This document shows positions 18,097 through 25,875 of a DNA stretch of 64,000 nt, in pieces. Each line of letters opens with the position of its first letter. Positions within the stretch are counted from its first letter, which is position 1. The position numbers and the translations under genes were made by a program. The stretch lies in assembly GCF_021654575.1 (NCBI RefSeq), contig NZ_AP024488.1:3061501-3125500 (forward strand). The letters are read 5' to 3'. The DNA is from Desulfoluna limicola. GTDB taxonomy: Bacteria; Desulfobacterota; Desulfobacteria; Desulfobacterales; Desulfolunaceae. Under the pieces are notes generated by a model, which did not search any database, had not been told where the DNA came from, and was given only the letters and a program-made list of their open reading frames with translations.

Positions 18097-18301
18097 GCCT
18101 CCGGTAGCCCTGCCGGGGGCCAAACGTTTGAAAAGTTTGACTAACAGGCCTTGAATATGGATGCACGCAACTCGTGAACTATCCGGGATAGTGTGTGCAT
18201 CTCCATTTGTCGCCTACGCCCCGGCGGGGCGGAGGCGACAAATGGAGATGCAACCGGAACGTTTTTGCGGAGCTTTTTTCACAAAGCGACCCGCCGGAGG
18301 C
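18097..18301. repeat. L-R palindromic element with 20-bp perfect hairpin between kinase and regulator
   Basis: The L arm (GCCTCCGGTAGCCCTGCCGG, GTTTGACTAACAGG) starts 6 bp after the kinase stop. The hairpin's left arm is 18196-18215 and right arm 18233-18252, with an inner CGCCCC-ggc-GGGGCG stem. The R arm (CAACCGGAACGTTTTTGC, GCGACCCGCCGGAGGC) ends at 18301. It separates two genes that would otherwise form an operon. Confidence 0.8.
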
Positions 18302-18339
18302 ACTTCCTTTATTTGCCTTAACATCATCAAAGGGACCCC

Positions 18340-19509
18340 ATGAAAACAGCGGGTGATGTGACCATTCTGTTTGTGGACGACGAGCCCGATCTCCTGCGAT
18401 CCCTGGGCCGGTTTCTGCGCAAAGAGCCGTACCGCCTTCTGTTTGCCGGTGGCGGCGCTAAGGCCCTGGAGCTCCTTTCGGCCGAGCCGGTGGATATCGT
18501 CATCAGCGACCTGCGCATGCCGGACATGGACGGCCTTGCCCTGCTGCGGGACGTAAAGGCCGGTTACCCGAAGGTCATCCGCATCATCTTGAGCGCAACC
18601 CGGGACGTTGAGCAGACCATCGAAGCCATCAACACCGGCGAAGTGTACCGATTCATCTCCAAACCCCTGGACCCGGAGTTATTCAAGCAAATCATCAGGG
18701 ACACCGTGGATTACCACCTCCTGAAATGTGAGCGCCGAGAGGTGATCGCCGAAATCGAGAAGCGGCTCCTCCATGCATCGCCTCCAAAGGAGCTGGCCGG
18801 AGCGAGCATCAGTGCCCTGATGATTCCTGCAGGAAATCTCGGAGGTGACTTTGCCGACTACTTCGTCTACGACAACCGGCAGCTGGATATTTTGATCGGA
18901 GACGTGATGGGCAAGGGCATTCAGTCCGCCCTGGTGGCGGCCAGCCTCAAGCACCTGTTTGCAAAGGCACTGGCCTTGCATGACTGCAGCGTTACCCCGA
19001 AGTTGACGTGCCGGTATTACACCCACGACATCAACAAGATTGACCAGGTTCTCTTGGGTGTTGAGGCCATGTGCCTGGAGAGCCTCATGGAACTGGAGAT
19101 CTTTGCCACCCTGAACTACGCGCGCCTGGACCTGGAAGCGGGTAAGATCGGCCTGGTGGATTGCGGCCACCCTCCCGTGATTCACTACAGGGCCGAAACA
19201 CGTGACTGCACCACTATCAAGGGGAACAACATGCCCCTGGGCATCATGAAACAAAGCGACTATCACGTGGTCACACAAGAGATCAAGGTAGGTGATCTCC
19301 TGCTCTTCTACTCCGACGGCATCACAGAAACCCAGGATAAAACCGGAGAGTTGTTCGGGGAGGAGCGATTGACAGCCCTGGTACAGGTCCACCACCACCT
19401 GCCCATTCAGGAGCTGCTGAACACCATCAGAGCCGCAGCCGAGACCTTCTGTGGCTGCGAGCAGTTTCGTGATGATTTCACGTGCATCGGGGTACGAATC
19501 GAAACGTAG
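18340..19509 (+). CDS. Response regulator with SpoIIE/PP2C phosphatase output
   Basis: 389 residues: a receiver domain (1-125; acidic pair DD at 13-14, phospho-acceptor Asp57 in ISDLRMPDMDG, Lys in ISKPLD), then a PP2C/SpoIIE-type Ser/Thr phosphatase (about 150-387; NLGGDFADYF, GDVMGKG, LLFYSDGITE, DDFTCIGVRI). RsbU-like proteins of this build dephosphorylate anti-anti-sigma factors, but no STAS or anti-sigma partner is visible here. ATG 18340 with AAAGGGA just upstream. It follows the histidine kinase, its likely phospho-donor. An insert around 220-245 (TCRYYTHDINKIDQVLLG) interrupts the phosphatase fold. Confidence 0.92.
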   Translation: MKTAGDVTILFVDDEPDLLRSLGRFLRKEPYRLLFAGGGAKALELLSAEPVDIVISDLRMPDMDGLALLRDVKAGYPKVIRIILSATRDVEQTIEAINTGEVYRFISKPLDPELFKQIIRDTVDYHLLKCERREVIAEIEKRLLHASPPKELAGASISALMIPAGNLGGDFADYFVYDNRQLDILIGDVMGKGIQSALVAASLKHLFAKALALHDCSVTPKLTCRYYTHDINKIDQVLLGVEAMCLESLMELEIFATLNYARLDLEAGKIGLVDCGHPPVIHYRAETRDCTTIKGNNMPLGIMKQSDYHVVTQEIKVGDLLLFYSDGITETQDKTGELFGEERLTALVQVHHHLPIQELLNTIRAAAETFCGCEQFRDDFTCIGVRIET

Positions 19510-19636
19510 GAAGAGGGGGGAAGGGCTTTGCCCGGTGAATAGGAAATAGTGAGTGGGTCTGGACAAGAGATCATGACAGCCGAGATGCACCGCCGCGATA
19601 TCTTTTACGTTTGCAACTGCTCAGCTCCAAAAAACG

Positions 19637-19803
19637 GCCTCCGGCGGCAAGGTGTGCCACCTTGTAAAGCGAGTAACGGATACGTTTTGCCCCTCGTTCC
19701 TCGGCCCAAATCACATCCACCTTTGATTCAAGGACTGCCAATGATCCTTTTTTAAACCCTGTTTATCCAACGTTTCAAAAGTTTGCCCCCCGGCAGGGCC
19801 GCC
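19637..19803. repeat. A+L composite palindromic element
   Basis: A forward A module (GCCTCCGGCGGCAAGGTG/CACCTT, core TTTTGCCCCTCGTTCCTCGG) is joined to an inverted L arm (CCTGTTTATCCAACG, TTTCAAAAGTTTG, CCCCCCGGCAGGGCCGCC). The expected terminal GGAGGC is missing at 19803, where C-type repeat sequence begins. Confidence 0.75.
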
Positions 19804-19824
19804 CAACAATCTTTTCATTTTATC

Positions 19825-19900
19825 CCAACTGACACTCGCGGAGCGAGCTCCTTGAACGAAGGACCAAGCCCCACGAACCAAGAACGCTTTTGTTTTTAAG
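19825..19900. repeat. C-type dispersed repeat fragment
   Basis: TATCCCAACTGACACTCGCG, GAGCTCCTTGAACGAAGGAC and CCCCACGAACCAAGAACGC match the 12.7, 14.1 and 22.9 kb copies. Confidence 0.6.
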
Positions 19901-19964
19901 CGGCAAAGCCCGCCCCGTTACCAAGCCAGCACCACGAACAAAAACAGACATTCATTATTATGCC

Positions 19965-19993
19965 TTGACATCCCATGGGGCGACATGTAGGTT
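19965..19993 (+). promoter_or_regulatory. Sigma-70-type promoter of tRNA-fMet copy 1
   Basis: TTGACA (19965-19970), a 17-base spacer, then TAGGTT (19988-19993), ending 13 bases before the tRNA. The second fMet gene has the same arrangement. Confidence 0.7.
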
Positions 19994-20005
19994 GCGTCTC
20001 GTTGA

Positions 20006-20082
<77 letters not shown>

Positions 20083-20094
20083 ATAAAAAAATTC

Positions 20095-20133
20095 AAAGGC
20101 CCGGAAGATGAATCTTCCGGGCCTTTTTTTATT
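20095..20133 (+). terminator. Intrinsic terminator of tRNA-fMet copy 1
   Basis: AAAGGCCCGGAAGAT pairs with ATCTTCCGGGCCTTT across GA, followed by a T-run. Confidence 0.9.
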
Positions 20134-20219
20134 TGGGGGGGCGAATCAAAACACCAGCGACGGGCACCTGCCTTGAATCACCACGGAGGTGCCACCTGAC
20201 TCGGCGCACGCCCTGGCCC

Positions 20220-22307
20220 TTATTTCAAGTTGTGGTAGTAGGGTTCTCCCCGATCGTCGAGGTCGAGTTTTAGTTCCCGCATCCCGTACTCCTTGCCTGA
20301 GATGGTCCGGGTGTTGTCGGTCCCTTCCCAGATCCAGGACTCGGATTCGGCAAAATAGTAGAAAATGCTGTTGGTGGATCTGCCCATCAGCCTCTTTTCT
20401 CCCGGCTCGATTTTTGCCCACGCCCGGGTAACCCAGTCGCCGTCGGTGTCTTTGAGGCGAATCGCCACGTGCACGGTTTCACTGGTGGAATTCTTAAAAC
20501 CAAGAAAATAGAACCCCTTGGTCTCGATCATCTCCGCAAGGTTCTTGTACGACTCACGGGTTTGTTTCACGGCCCCATCACCTGCCAGAATCAGCATGGG
20601 AATCATGTCGGTCAGGTCACTGCTGTCCCGGTACGCTTCGGCCATGGCAAGGGCATTCTGCCCTTTGGTGTTCTTGGGAGAAAGGGACACATCCAGGTCC
20701 ATCAACGTTTTGATATGATCCCAGCACTGATTGTCGATGGCCACCATCAGGGGGGTGTTCCCCTCGCTGGTCGGCTTGTTTTTGTTGGCTCCCTTTCCAA
20801 TAAGATACGCCGTCTCATCCGCTGAGGAGAATCGATTTCGCACGGTGTGATGCAGCGGGGTGTATCCGTCGGTGTCGGTGGCGTTGATGTCGGCCCCTGC
20901 CTTGAGAAGCAGGTCGATTTTTCGGAACCCTTCATAGCACACCGTTCGACTCAAGGGGGTCCGCCCGTTACTGTCACGGCTGTCCGGGTTGCACCCGATG
21001 TCCAAAAGGGCTCTCAGCACCTTCGTGCCATGCAGGTAATGGGCGGCGATGTGAAGAAAGCCGTCGCCTTCACTGTTTTTCTCCTCTCTGTCAAGGTTCT
21101 GAGCCTTTCCGAGGATCCGAATGGCCTGTGCATCCTCCATCTTCACGGCCAGGCTCAGAGGTGACCTTCCGAGCGCGCCCCTGCCGCTGGCAGAGATCCC
21201 CTTGCGTATGGCACCCTGCAGCCCTTCCCAGTCACCGGCAAGCACCCACCCGACAAGGCTGGTTACCGGCTTGGTTCCCTCGAACGCCTCAAGGGCTGTG
21301 ATCGCCTCCATGGAACCGTTGAGGGGAAACAGGACCTGCATCTTCTCACCCACGGGGGTCAAGAAATCAAACCGAATGGCCTCTCCCTCTTTAAGCAGGG
21401 CAAGGTCCTGAGCATTCAGTGGTATACTCGATTGCTTGGAACCCAGAACAAACTGAGGCCGTCTCACAGCCCCCCGTTCAAAGGAGACAAGGGACTTTCC
21501 ATCCACAGAGACCCCCTGCAACTCTTTAATAAATCCTTTTTCAGCGGCTTCGGGGTTGCCCTTGCTCCACATGGGGTACACTTGCGGATGAAACGACAGC
21601 CAGGGAACACCTTCCATATAATAAACAGTCAGCTGATGACGGCCGAAAATCCCCCCATTGTCGGCCGGCCCGCGATACATCACCACCCCAGCGCTGGGTG
21701 TGCCTCCGTCTCCGTTGACCTCGGTATTCTCCGTCTTCCAGGTGGTTCTCCCGTCCGTAAACACAGTGGTCGACCGGCTGCGGTCCTTCCTGTAACATCC
21801 CAGGGTAAGGGCGGGGGTGGCATCCCCATAACGGATGTCAAGCCGCACCTCATAATAAAAGCCTTTCGACTCCAGCGTGGCGTGACGAAAAAAAACACGT
21901 ACCCCTTCGTCCGTCTTTTCTTCCCGGTGGTAAAAGGCCAGGGTCTCCTGGACCACCCTGGCAACATCGCGATCGGCATCTTCCCAGCTCTCGCCCAGAT
22001 GAATCCTCGCATCCTCCCGCCCCACCGTTCCGGAAAGCGTGTGACCCGTTGCATCAAAAAAAACAGAGGCCTCAAACCGAATTTCCTCGTTTTCCTCGTC
22101 AATAACGACGCCGGAATATTTCGAGTCGGCCGTCAGTTTTGAAAAGTCCCCACTCACGCATGCTTTAAATGCCGGGACCATCACATCAACAACAAGCCGG
22201 GCCTTCTCCATACCGGTCAAGGGCGGCACTTCAGGGGCGGCACCACACAAAAAAGGCCGACACAACAAAAGTAACAACACACATACAATCGAACTGGCAC
22301 GTCTCAT
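20220..22307 (-). CDS. Exported ankyrin-repeat protein with DUF1036-like C-terminus
   Basis: 695 residues from ATG 22307, chosen over a start 46 codons upstream because it opens a signal peptide (MRRASSIVCVLLLLLC) and has GGAG in place. The N-terminal ~360 residues form an uncharacterised beta-rich region. About five ankyrin repeats follow at 370-560 (GRSPLSLAV, NGRTPLSRTV, DGYTPLHHTV, EGNTPLMVAI, GQNALAMAEA). The last ~95 residues resemble DUF1036 (FKNSTSETVHVAI, WAKIEPGEKRL, YYFAESESW). It is probably periplasmic or secreted and works by protein binding; target unknown. Transcribed alone, convergent with tRNA-fMet. Confidence 0.85.
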   Translation of the reverse strand: MRRASSIVCVLLLLLCRPFLCGAAPEVPPLTGMEKARLVVDVMVPAFKACVSGDFSKLTADSKYSGVVIDEENEEIRFEASVFFDATGHTLSGTVGREDARIHLGESWEDADRDVARVVQETLAFYHREEKTDEGVRVFFRHATLESKGFYYEVRLDIRYGDATPALTLGCYRKDRSRSTTVFTDGRTTWKTENTEVNGDGGTPSAGVVMYRGPADNGGIFGRHQLTVYYMEGVPWLSFHPQVYPMWSKGNPEAAEKGFIKELQGVSVDGKSLVSFERGAVRRPQFVLGSKQSSIPLNAQDLALLKEGEAIRFDFLTPVGEKMQVLFPLNGSMEAITALEAFEGTKPVTSLVGWVLAGDWEGLQGAIRKGISASGRGALGRSPLSLAVKMEDAQAIRILGKAQNLDREEKNSEGDGFLHIAAHYLHGTKVLRALLDIGCNPDSRDSNGRTPLSRTVCYEGFRKIDLLLKAGADINATDTDGYTPLHHTVRNRFSSADETAYLIGKGANKNKPTSEGNTPLMVAIDNQCWDHIKTLMDLDVSLSPKNTKGQNALAMAEAYRDSSDLTDMIPMLILAGDGAVKQTRESYKNLAEMIETKGFYFLGFKNSTSETVHVAIRLKDTDGDWVTRAWAKIEPGEKRLMGRSTNSIFYYFAESESWIWEGTDNTRTISGKEYGMRELKLDLDDRGEPYYHNLK

Positions 22308-22456
22308 AAAGGGCTCCGTCACGCTAAAGTGTCCACAACAAGGATAAAACGAGGCCTTACCATAGCACACCTTGAGGCCCTGTGGGTGTAACGCATCGCA
22401 CAGGAAGAGTGATCGGGTATAATCATCGTAATCCGCCCTGTTCACTATTTAGCTAT

Positions 22457-22850
22457 GCCTCCGGCGGCCCTGCCGGGGGCCAAACGTTTGAAAAGTTGGA
22501 CACACAAGTTTTAAGGGCGAGTTCAGTTCATTCGAAGGTGTTGGTTTGCCGACTGCACTCGCCTTAACGAGCAAGCATCCCCTTTTGCCGGTGTCATCTT
22601 CCACACATGGGTCCCCGCCAACACGACCATGAAACGCACCATAAAGGCTTACCTGACACTTCAGACCAGCCGGACAGCCGGGGAAGACGAAATTGAGGCG
22701 CGGTCGTTACGCAAAAATGAAACAGGTCTCTTCTCAAGAACGATCGCAAGGCCTTAGCCTCCACGCGAATGCCTCAAAAGTGATTGCATCACGGTGACCT
22801 CCACGCATTCGCCATAGGGTTTATAGGTGGCACACCTTGCCGCCGGAGGC
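22457..22850. repeat. Long L+A composite palindromic element
   Basis: An L arm at 22457 (GCCTCCGGCGGCCCTGCCGG, after the flank TTCACTATTTAGCTAT) and a reverse A-variant ending GCCGCCGGAGGC (22850, with CGAATG/CATTCG words) bracket about 270 bp. The interior shares CAGCCGGGGAAGACGA (about 22676) with 1026 and an AAGAGACCTGTTT-type word (inverted) with 15.9 kb. No gene is seen in 22308-23175. Confidence 0.65.
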
Positions 22851-22885
22851 AGCTTTTTGGGGTCTGAAGAGTTGCTTATTTTTTG

Positions 22886-22985
22886 CGTTTACTCCAACCG
22901 ACACTCGCGAAGCGAGTCCCTCGAACGAAGACCCATGCCCTAAGAACCAAGAACGTTTTTTGTTTTCCTGCGGCGCAGCCGCAAC
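22886..22985. repeat. C-type dispersed repeat fragment
   Basis: ACTCGCGAAGCGAGTCCC, TCGAACGAAGACC, AAGAACCAAGAACG and TGCGGCGCAGCCGCA match other C-type copies. Confidence 0.6.
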
Positions 22986-23175
22986 CCTTGCCATCTGCTC
23001 AAAATTCATGTAAGTTCCCTGTCTCTTTGGTTTTGATTTGTTGTGAAAAACACGTAGCTGGCGCGCAAAAGAGATTGTGCCCCGGCTTTTTTTTGTGAGA
23101 ACGCCCTTAAGAATGCCGGCAGCCAGCTGCTCACCGGCCCCCTCGGTGTGATCTCTTATAAAGGTAAATCGTATT

Positions 23176-24453
23176 ATGTCAGTTGTTTTTGGACTGGACT
23201 TCGGGACCAGCAACTCAGCCCTCTCGGCCAACGTGGACGGAAAGGTATCCATGATCGATATCGACCGGTTCAACGAAACCGGTTCCACGTTGAAATCGGT
23301 TATCTATTACGATGATGAAGAGAGGCAATTTTTTGCCGGCCAGGAGGCGGTGAATCAGTACATCGAAAACGACGCTTTCGGACGGTACATCCAGTCCATC
23401 AAGACCTTTCTGCCCGACGCCAGTTTTGAAAAAACCGAGGTGGGCAACAAAACCTACACCCTGGAGCAGCTCATCGGCATGATCCTTCGGACCATCCGGG
23501 AGCGGGGCGAAAAAGCAGTGGGAAAAGCGGCGGACAGCCTGGTGCTGGGACGCCCCGTTGTCTTCTCCGAAGATCCCGAGTGTGAGGCCCTGGCCAGCCG
23601 AAGGCTGTTAAAAGCAGCCGAACTGGCAGGATTTACCGATGTTCACTTTCAGTTGGAACCCATCGCAGCGGCCCTTGCCTATGAGAACACCCTTAAAAGC
23701 GGGGAAGAAAAAACCGTGCTGGTCGGCGATTTCGGCGGGGGAACCTCGGATTTTACCATCATCAAAGCACGAGGCGGGCAAAACGGAGAGAAGCGGGATC
23801 GACGAGAGGACGTCCTGGGCCTCGGCGGCGTCTACATCGGCGGGGACACCTTTGACTCGGCCATCATGTGGCAGAAAGTGGCCCCCTATTTCGGCAAGGA
23901 GGTGCGCGTCAAGGCCCTTTACGATGACTTCACCCTGCCGGTCTCTTCCCTCATCCTGGGCAGGCTCAAGCAGTGGCACCAGATCCCCCAACTGAGGCAC
24001 CCGAAAATCGAGGGCATCCTCAAGGATATTCGCCACCGGGCCGACAAGCCGGAACTTATTGAAAACCTCCAGAACCTCATTGAGGACAACTACGGCTACC
24101 TCCTCTTCCGGGCCATCGAGCAGACCAAATGCCAGCTCTCCTCCGAGGAGACCGCCCTCATCCGGTTCAAGGAAGGGAGCCTTGCCATCTCCGAGCCCCT
24201 GAGCCTGGCCGAATTCAATGGAATCATCGATGCGGATGTGGCCAAAGTCGAAGCGTGCGTGGACGAGGTGATGGCCCAGGCCGGCCTCCCCCCCGATGAG
24301 GTGGACACCGTCTTTCTCACCGGCGGCTCCTCCCATATCCTGAAGATCCGGGACCTCTTCATCAACCGCTTCGGCATGGGAAAAATCGACACCCAGAACG
24401 CCTTTACGAGCGTGGCCTACGGCCTGGGCTGCAGCGAGTACCTGGTGGGTTAA
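23176..24453 (+). CDS. Hsp70 family protein, YegD-like
   Basis: 425 residues, about the length of the actin-like ATPase part alone. Motifs are the phosphate-1 loop GLDFGTSNS at 6-14, phosphate-2 VGDFGGGTSDF at about 184-194 and the adenosine motif FLTGGSSHI near 380. The substrate-binding domain of DnaK is absent, as in E. coli YegD. The gene is isolated, with no DnaJ or GrpE nearby, so it is an accessory chaperone-like ATPase of unknown client. ATG 23176; AAGG lies 11 bases upstream. Confidence 0.9.
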   Translation: MSVVFGLDFGTSNSALSANVDGKVSMIDIDRFNETGSTLKSVIYYDDEERQFFAGQEAVNQYIENDAFGRYIQSIKTFLPDASFEKTEVGNKTYTLEQLIGMILRTIRERGEKAVGKAADSLVLGRPVVFSEDPECEALASRRLLKAAELAGFTDVHFQLEPIAAALAYENTLKSGEEKTVLVGDFGGGTSDFTIIKARGGQNGEKRDRREDVLGLGGVYIGGDTFDSAIMWQKVAPYFGKEVRVKALYDDFTLPVSSLILGRLKQWHQIPQLRHPKIEGILKDIRHRADKPELIENLQNLIEDNYGYLLFRAIEQTKCQLSSEETALIRFKEGSLAISEPLSLAEFNGIIDADVAKVEACVDEVMAQAGLPPDEVDTVFLTGGSSHILKIRDLFINRFGMGKIDTQNAFTSVAYGLGCSEYLVG

Positions 24454-24459
24454 AAGCGT

Positions 24460-24541
24460 GCCTCCGGCGCAAGGTGGGGGCACCTTGAAACCCCATGGCA
24501 AATGCTCCCACCTCTCGTGCCTCGAGGTGATCACATTCGCT
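24460..24541 (+). repeat. A-variant palindromic element
   Basis: GCCTCCGGCGCAAGGTGGG, CACCTTGAAACCCCATGG and CAAATGC...CACATTCGC, starting 6 bp after the Hsp70-like gene's stop. The core is CACCTCTCGTGCCTCGAGGTG, a hairpin in its own right. Confidence 0.65.
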
Positions 24542-24691
24542 GACGGGCTGCGCCCGTGAGCAACGACTGAGATGGTTCAACGTCCTTCGTGTAGCCCGAA
24601 AAGCACTTCGTGAAAAACCTGAAATATGCTTGGCCTTGGCTGGATTAACGCCACCGACCATCAGCTGACAAAGCGGAAGGGAGAGAACAAT

Positions 24692-24997
24692 TCACCCTTT
24701 CAGGTGTATTTGGGCATCCATTTTTTCATGCAGGATACGGATAATTTCAATGTGGGACGGTGCCAAACGGTAAAATATCAAATGGCGGCCGACATGATAG
24801 ACCCGGTAGCCCTCTCGAATGTTATCGGAGGCGGTCCCTGAAAATGGCTGATCAGCCAGTAAGTGGAAGCTATAATTAAGCTTGGCAAGGTAGGTATTTC
24901 GTTGATCACGGCCCCATTTTTTCTGAGTATGGCGACCCATGGACTTAAAATCTTCAAGGGCCTTTGCAGTCAGTCGAAATGAGGACATGGGCTTCAA
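24692..24997 (-). CDS. parE: ParE/RelE-family toxin
   Basis: 101 residues of the RelE/ParE toxin fold: an N-terminal helical pair (AKALEDFKSMG), a basic segment GRDQRNTYLAKL, then strands with GYRVYHVGRHLIFYRLA and IEIIRILHEKMD, typical of ParE. Such toxins poison gyrase or cleave mRNA; which applies here cannot be told. Its ATG overlaps the stop of the antitoxin gene by four bases (ATGA), so translation is coupled. It ends in a gap with no further gene. Confidence 0.9.
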   Translation of the reverse strand: MKPMSSFRLTAKALEDFKSMGRHTQKKWGRDQRNTYLAKLNYSFHLLADQPFSGTASDNIREGYRVYHVGRHLIFYRLAPSHIEIIRILHEKMDAQIHLKG

Positions 24998-25230
24998 TCC
25001 TCTTCATCAAGATCTTCAATCACCCTTTCCAGTGAATACTCTACAAAGCCACTACCCTCTCCCTCTTTCAACGCGCTCTGCAAAGCCTTCAACTTTAATT
25101 CCCGCTCTTCAAGAACCCGCAATCCATCCCGAATGACTTCGCTTGCGGATGCGTATCGACCACATTTAATCTGATGGGCGATAAACTTTTCAAAATGCTC
25201 ACCCAACGTGACACTTGTATTTTTTTGCAT
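24994..25230 (-). CDS. parD: ParD-family antitoxin
   Basis: 78 residues from ATG 25230 (GGAGG upstream; a longer frame from 25275 lacks a start signal). The N-terminal half is a ribbon-helix-helix (NTSVTLGEHFEKFIAHQIKC, GRYASASEVIRDGLRVLEER); the acidic C-terminus (EGSGFVEYSLERVIEDLDEE) would wrap the toxin. Upstream, GATACC and GGTATT flank an AT-rich core (about 25257-25285), a plausible autoregulatory operator. Confidence 0.9.
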   Translation of the reverse strand: MQKNTSVTLGEHFEKFIAHQIKCGRYASASEVIRDGLRVLEERELKLKALQSALKEGEGSGFVEYSLERVIEDLDEED

Positions 25231-25410
25231 GGGAACATACCTCCGTAACGTTAGCGATACCAATATATACCACAATCAGGTATTTGACGTAAAGATTGTC
25301 TCTCCATGCCGTTTCCGGCATTATCTGCTACGCGTCTGTTTTTTATCCCTCTGAATACATGCCACAATTCCCCCCCTCGTTTTTTCTTTCACTAACCACC
25401 GCTGAATCCC

Positions 25411-25439
25411 TTGACTTCCAACACCGCCCCATGTACTGT
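25411..25439 (+). promoter_or_regulatory. Sigma-70-type promoter of tRNA-fMet copy 2
   Basis: TTGACT (25411-25416), a 17-base spacer, TACTGT (25434-25439), with the same distance to the tRNA as copy 1. Confidence 0.7.
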
Positions 25440-25451
25440 TCGCTTCGTTGA

Positions 25452-25528
<77 letters not shown>

Positions 25529-25539
25529 ATAAAAAATAC

Positions 25540-25580
25540 AAAGGCCTGGAAGATCACTCTTCCAGGCCTTTTTTTGTTTT
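25540..25580 (+). terminator. Intrinsic terminator of tRNA-fMet copy 2
   Basis: AAAGGCCTGGAAGA pairs with TCTTCCAGGCCTTT and a T-run follows. Two bases differ from copy 1 in a compensating way (CCCGG/CCGGG versus CCTGG/CCAGG). Confidence 0.9.
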
Positions 25581-25596
25581 GATCACTCAATTTGCA

Positions 25597-25875
25597 TCCG
25601 GCGGCCAGGGGATGTCCCCACTGGCCCCCAGATTGCTACGACTCTCCGATAAAAACAGGCAAAGGGCAGAAGGCTAAAGGTGGTGGAATCGCTACGCTCC
25701 ATCATTTAAACATGCCGCACGGGAGTGCGGCGCTCCAGATTGGGCATGAAAACAACGATACTTTGAACGAAGAACCACGAACCAGGAACGCTTTATTTAG
25801 AAGCCAGTAAACCAATCACATGAAAACTGCGTCTTCTTTGCCCTTCAACCTTTAGCCTTCAGCCATTAGCCTCCC
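25597..25875. repeat. C-type repeat with short A-like fragment
   Basis: CATCCGGCGGCCAGGGG...CCCCACTGGCC (25597-25628) is followed by GGGCAGAAGGCTAAAGG, TGCCGCACGGGAGTGCGGCG, ACGAAGAACCACGAACCAGG and, next to the chemoreceptor stop, CCCTTCAACCTTTAGCCTTC. Confidence 0.6.
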
